NCBI GenBank assembly: GCA_947505025.1 | Contig: CANNIJ010000072.1 | Span: 1 to 8,101, forward strand | DNA length: 8,101 bases | Reading direction: 5' to 3' | DNA from: Legionellaceae bacterium | Lineage (GTDB): Bacteria; Pseudomonadota; Gammaproteobacteria; Legionellales; Legionellaceae | Shown: piece by piece, positions 5,003 through 8,101 of the stretch | How the letters are laid out: each line of letters starts with the position of its first letter | How positions within the stretch are numbered: the first letter of the stretch is position 1 | Made by a program: the position numbers and the translations under genes | Notes under the pieces: generated by a model | Databases searched by the model: none | What the model was told of the DNA's origin: nothing | The model's input: only the letters and a program-made list of their open reading frames with translations

Positions 5003-6742
5003 ATGAAATCCATGCTCGAAGATTTAGTCCAGCAGGCTTTGAACCAAATTGAGCCGTTTACATATGTAATTAATATGGATCGGAGTAAAGATCCATCGCA
5101 CGGAGATTACACTACCAATATCGCCATGATCCTGGCTAAAAAATTAGGCATGGCTCCACGAGTTTTGGCGCAGCAAATCGTCGACCTTTTGCCCGAGCAC
5201 GCTTTGTTGACCCAGGTTGAGATTGCTGGTCCTGGATTTATTAATTTTTTTCTGTGCGACACGCACCGCATACAAAGTGTTTTAGATGTATTAGCCCAAG
5301 GATCTGAATTTGGTTTCAGTGATACCGGCAAAGGGATTAAAGTCTTGTTGGAATATGTATCGGCTAATCCTACTGGCCCATTGCATGTTGGACATGGTCG
5401 GAGTGCTGCATTTGGCGCTAGTTTGTCTAATTTACTCAAGGCTGCTGGATACACAGTATTGACTGAATATTATGTGAATGATGCTGGCCGTCAAATGGAT
5501 ATATTAGCGGTTAGTGTTTGGCTGCGTTATTTAGAATCCATGGGTGAACCGATTGTTTTTCCGAGCAATGCTTATAAAGGCGCTTATGTGCAAGATATGG
5601 CAGCAAGTTTAGCTGCTCAGCATGGCACAATTTATGTGCGCCCATTTGCACAGATGATACAGACTATCCCGCCCGACACTGATGATGGTGGTGATCAGGA
5701 TCAGCATATTGATGCTTGGATAACATGTGCTAAGAGTGTTTTAGGATTGGATGGTTTTGCTGTGTTTCATCAGTATGCATTAAAGACTGTTTTAGCGGAT
5801 ATTAAAGAAGATTTATCTGAATTTGGCGTTATTTATGATCGTTGGTTTTCTGAGCAATCATTGTTAGATGAAGGCTCAATTCAAGCAGGCATCGATGCAT
5901 TGCGCTCAGCTGGGCATACGTATGAAGAGACTGGAGCCTTGTGGTTTCGTGCTACTAGTTTTGGGGATGACAAGGACCGGGTGTTAGTCCGCGCTAATGG
6001 TCAACCTACTTATTTTGCCAGTGATGTTGCATATCACTGGAATAAATATCAACGTGGTGTGGATCGTGTAATTGATGTTTTTGGTGCAGATCATCATGGT
6101 TATTTGCCACGCTTGAAGGCTGCAGTGACAGCACTAGGGCATGATGAGCATGCATTGACAACATTATTAGTCCAGTTTGCGATTTTGTATCGCGCAGGCA
6201 AGCGTGTACAAATGTCAACGCGCAGTGGTAGTTTTGTGACTTTACGTGAGTTGCGCAATGAAGTTGGTGTGGATGCCGCACGCTTTTTTTATTTACAACG
6301 CAAGTCCGAGCAGCATATGGATTTTGATCTGGATTTAGCCAAATCAGAGACTAATGATAACCCGGTTTATTATATACAATATGCACATGCACGTATTTGT
6401 AGTGTTTTACGTCAACTGAATGAACGAGGTCTGTCCTGGAGTGAAGCACAAGGTATATTGCATCTAGCAGAATTAAATACCGTGCATGAAACAGCTTTAA
6501 TGACGCTGATTCAGCGTTATCCGGATTTAATTCTGGATGCGGCACAAGCATGCGAGCCACACCAGGTTACGTATTATTTACGCGAATTAGCCACAGGGTT
6601 GCACTGCTATTACAATGCGGTTACTTTGCTGTGCGAGGATCAAGGATTACGCGATGCACGACTGTGTTTACTCACAGCTGTACGTCAAGTGTTACGGAAT
6701 GGGCTTAAATTGTTGGGCGTATCTGCCCCTGAGAGTATGTAA
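5003..6742 (+). CDS. argS: Arginyl-tRNA synthetase
   Basis: Charges tRNA-Arg with arginine using ATP; cytoplasmic class I synthetase. The 579 residues match the usual bacterial length. In order: an N-terminal tRNA-recognition domain (about 1-110, with VEIAGPGFINFFL at 72-84), the ATP site SANPTGPLHVGHGR (120-133) containing the HIGH-type motif HVGH (128-131), YVNDAGRQM (157-165), GADHHGYLPR (361-370), the degenerate KMSKS equivalent QMSTRSG (403-409), and a helical DALR-type anticodon-binding domain from about 453 to the end (VSAPESM). Replacement of the KMSKS lysine is normal for many ArgRS enzymes, so it is not a defect. The ATG at 5003 has no clear Shine-Dalgarno; Met4 (5012) has none either. 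The stop overlaps the next start in TAATG, which suggests translational coupling to the SPOR gene. Confidence 0.97.
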   Translation: MKSMLEDLVQQALNQIEPFTYVINMDRSKDPSHGDYTTNIAMILAKKLGMAPRVLAQQIVDLLPEHALLTQVEIAGPGFINFFLCDTHRIQSVLDVLAQGSEFGFSDTGKGIKVLLEYVSANPTGPLHVGHGRSAAFGASLSNLLKAAGYTVLTEYYVNDAGRQMDILAVSVWLRYLESMGEPIVFPSNAYKGAYVQDMAASLAAQHGTIYVRPFAQMIQTIPPDTDDGGDQDQHIDAWITCAKSVLGLDGFAVFHQYALKTVLADIKEDLSEFGVIYDRWFSEQSLLDEGSIQAGIDALRSAGHTYEETGALWFRATSFGDDKDRVLVRANGQPTYFASDVAYHWNKYQRGVDRVIDVFGADHHGYLPRLKAAVTALGHDEHALTTLLVQFAILYRAGKRVQMSTRSGSFVTLRELRNEVGVDAARFFYLQRKSEQHMDFDLDLAKSETNDNPVYYIQYAHARICSVLRQLNERGLSWSEAQGILHLAELNTVHETALMTLIQRYPDLILDAAQACEPHQVTYYLRELATGLHCYYNAVTLLCEDQGLRDARLCLLTAVRQVLRNGLKLLGVSAPESM

Positions 6743-7356
6743 TGGCTAAAATTAATGTAAGAAAAAAAAGGTCAACCAAGATCCGTGGTTTTTTAAAACA
6801 AATGACTTTATTGTTGCTGGTGTTTTTGTTGGGCTACATGACTGCTTCGGTAGAGCATGGTACTCATCTAAAGCAGTGGTTTATGGTGCAGTGGTTTGAT
6901 CAGCATGTTTCTGCCGCATCTTTTTCTGCACAGCAAGCAGCGCTACCCAGGCCTAAATTTGAATTTTATACTTTATTAGCCCGGGAGTCTGGCGATCAAG
7001 TAAAACAGCCATTATTGGCTGCAGTAAAATCAGCGGTATCTGCTCCGGCCCAAGAATTGAGTGAAAAGATGGTGGCTGTAAACACCATTAAAGATAATTC
7101 AGTAAATACCAAAGTAAAAGAAACATATTTAGTCCAGTTGGCGTCCTTTAGGCACTTACACGAAGCCGATAGATTAAAAGCATTACTCGTCATAAAAGGT
7201 TTTCCTGTGAGCATTGCAAGCACGACTCAACAGGGATTGCCTTGGTATAGGGTGGTGATGGGACCATTCACGTCAAAAGTTCAGGCACAACAAGCACAAA
7301 CCGCATTTGCACGCAGCGAACACTTAACGGGCATGGTACGGCGTGTTGATGTATAA
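6742..7356 (+). CDS. FtsN-like SPOR-domain cell-division protein
   Basis: A bitopic inner-membrane protein with a periplasmic SPOR domain, which in known members binds glycan strands lacking stem peptides at the division septum. Visible in 204 residues: a basic cytoplasmic N-terminus (KINVRKKRSTK), a transmembrane helix at about 19-37, a short PKFEFYTLL motif (71-79) characteristic of the FtsN-like group, a low-complexity Ala/Lys/Ser linker (about 84-126), and a C-terminal SPOR domain at about 127-203 with YLVQLASF (129-136) and WYRVVMGPF (168-176). Synteny agrees: a SPOR gene directly after argS is common in gammaproteobacteria. The ATG overlaps the argS stop by one base. It is shorter than E. 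coli FtsN (319) mainly through a shorter linker. The gene holds an A8 tract at 6762-6769. Whether it is the essential FtsN or a paralogue cannot be decided here. Confidence 0.9.
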   Translation: MAKINVRKKRSTKIRGFLKQMTLLLLVFLLGYMTASVEHGTHLKQWFMVQWFDQHVSAASFSAQQAALPRPKFEFYTLLARESGDQVKQPLLAAVKSAVSAPAQELSEKMVAVNTIKDNSVNTKVKETYLVQLASFRHLHEADRLKALLVIKGFPVSIASTTQQGLPWYRVVMGPFTSKVQAQQAQTAFARSEHLTGMVRRVDV

Positions 7357-7359
7357 GGA
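7355..7359 (+). promoter_or_regulatory. Shine-Dalgarno of the P-type ATPase gene
   Basis: AAGGA overlaps the stop codon of the SPOR gene and lies 8 bases before the GTG at 7368. No ATG in this frame precedes the metal-binding motif, so GTG is the only plausible start. Confidence 0.75.
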
Positions 7360-7367
7360 ACTTTTCA

Positions 7368-8101
7368 GTGGTATTAAAAAAAACTAATTTTTTTGTTTCT
7401 GGAGTTACATGTGTCAACTGTTCTAATACAGTTGAACGGTCTTTGAAAAATACTCCCGGCATACATGATCCTGTGCTTAATTCGATTGAATCAGGTCGTA
7501 TATTGGTGAGTGTCTGGATGGATGAGGATATTTCTCTATTACAGTTACAGCAAGTAATTGAAATGGTTGGTTTTGAGTATTCAGAAATACGCGATGAACC
7601 TGAGCTAGCATCGGCTAATTTAAAACATAAACTAAATATACGCCGACATTGGCTTTTGGGAGTTATAGGAGTCTTTTTAGGCATCGCAATCTTATTACTG
7701 ATGTCTTGCGCTGGACCATTACCCGTGGCCGTGATGATCGCTGTGGGCGTTGTTAGTGTATTGACCACATTAGTTTTGAGCGCTGAATTTTTATGGAAAG
7801 CCAAACATCAAATGCAGCGTGCAGAGCCAGCAATGGATACATTGTTCATTATGAGCACATCTCTGGTGATAGCCGTTTCGATCGCAGCTTTTTTTATACC
7901 GTGGTTGCCCATGATGTTTGATGTTGGCTTATTGGTCTTTGGCTTTCGCCACTTAGGTCTAGCACTGAAAGAGACCTTGTTTGAGGCAAGCGGTATAAAA
8001 AAAAATTTGCAGTCGAATGCTTTGGAAATGGTTATGAAACAACAAGCTAACGGTGAGTATCAGCCGGTGCATGTTAGTCAGATCCAGCCAGGTGATGTAA
8101 T
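7368..8101 (+). CDS. Divergent heavy-metal P1B-type ATPase, 3'-truncated by window end
   Basis: The N-terminal 244 residues of a probable heavy-metal-transporting P-type ATPase, most likely copper type. An HMA domain (about 5-70) carries the metal-binding loop GVTCVNC (12-18, with Cys15 and Cys18) in the usual strand-helix context. Four hydrophobic segments follow at about 94-112, 118-142, 156-180 and 182-202, matching the first half of the CopA membrane domain; PAMDTL (154-159) corresponds to the conserved PNMDTL. IQPGDV at the end begins the actuator domain. The transmembrane CPC motif, phosphorylated DKTGT and ATP site lie beyond the window, so metal and integrity are unproven. Oddities: Val replaces Met in the usual GMTCxxC loop, the usual VALGT after MDTL reads FIMST, and the LE in the conserved LGxxLE is LK. 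An A8 tract sits in codons 3-6. The GTG start is 11 bases after the SPOR gene, so it is probably in the argS operon. Confidence 0.85.
   Translation, partial: MVLKKTNFFVSGVTCVNCSNTVERSLKNTPGIHDPVLNSIESGRILVSVWMDEDISLLQLQQVIEMVGFEYSEIRDEPELASANLKHKLNIRRHWLLGVIGVFLGIAILLLMSCAGPLPVAVMIAVGVVSVLTTLVLSAEFLWKAKHQMQRAEPAMDTLFIMSTSLVIAVSIAAFFIPWLPMMFDVGLLVFGFRHLGLALKETLFEASGIKKNLQSNALEMVMKQQANGEYQPVHVSQIQPGDV

Noticed and set aside
5107..5454. 115-codon open frame on the minus strand
   Set aside because: It lies wholly inside argS opposite conserved motifs including HVGH. It is Cys/Pro-rich shadow sequence with no start signals.
6209..6232. Loss of the KMSKS lysine in argS as a sign of decay
   Set aside because: Many functional arginyl-tRNA synthetases, including that of E. 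coli, lack this lysine; the rest of the enzyme is intact.
6006..6281. 91-codon open frame on the minus strand
   Set aside because: Antisense to the conserved argS core. The His-rich composition follows from the opposite-strand codons.
7268..7804. 178-codon open frame on the minus strand
   Set aside because: It is antisense to the SPOR gene end and to the ATPase N-terminus, which has clear HMA and membrane motifs. Its own translation shows no recognisable domain.

Overview
The window looks like ordinary chromosome from an AT-rich gammaproteobacterium. Evidence for this is the adjacency of argS and an FtsN-like SPOR gene (a gammaproteobacterial arrangement), HemW and PlsY sequences that follow the E. 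coli proteins closely, and a heptose pathway for Gram-negative lipopolysaccharide. The AT-rich composition and a eukaryote-like metabolic enzyme would fit Legionellales or another host-associated group, but that placement is an inference and cannot be settled here.

Layout. (1) Positions 2-1330, plus strand: the 3' three quarters of a pyruvate decarboxylase gene, cut by the window start. (2) 1539-2811: gmhB and gmhA, two enzymes of ADP-heptose synthesis for the lipopolysaccharide inner core, separated by a 112-base spacer that holds a long A+T-rich hairpin. (3) 2915-4655: hemW (radical SAM haem chaperone) and plsY (acyl-phosphate glycerol-3-phosphate acyltransferase), 10 bases apart and probably one operon. 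(4) 4656-5002: a 347-base gap with a candidate terminator for plsY and a good sigma70-like promoter pointing to the minus strand, in front of a 59-62 codon ORF of unknown function. (5) 5003-8101: argS, an FtsN-like SPOR protein and the start of a divergent heavy-metal P1B-type ATPase. These are packed with a 1-base overlap and an 11-base gap and are probably cotranscribed. The ATPase is cut by the window end.

How the genes work together. gmhB and gmhA act in one pathway, with the remaining kinase/nucleotidyltransferase and epimerase presumably elsewhere. plsY feeds phospholipid synthesis and the SPOR protein binds septal peptidoglycan, so much of the window serves the cell envelope. Pyruvate decarboxylase stands apart: it implies acetaldehyde and probably ethanol formation, which is uncommon in bacteria, and its C-terminal half reads more like plant pyruvate decarboxylase than like the Zymomonas enzyme.

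I found no CRISPR array, insertion sequence, tRNA, rRNA, prophage or defence system. The points most worth a second look are the plant-like pyruvate decarboxylase, the minus-strand promoter and small ORF between plsY and argS, and the divergent metal ATPase at the end of the argS operon.
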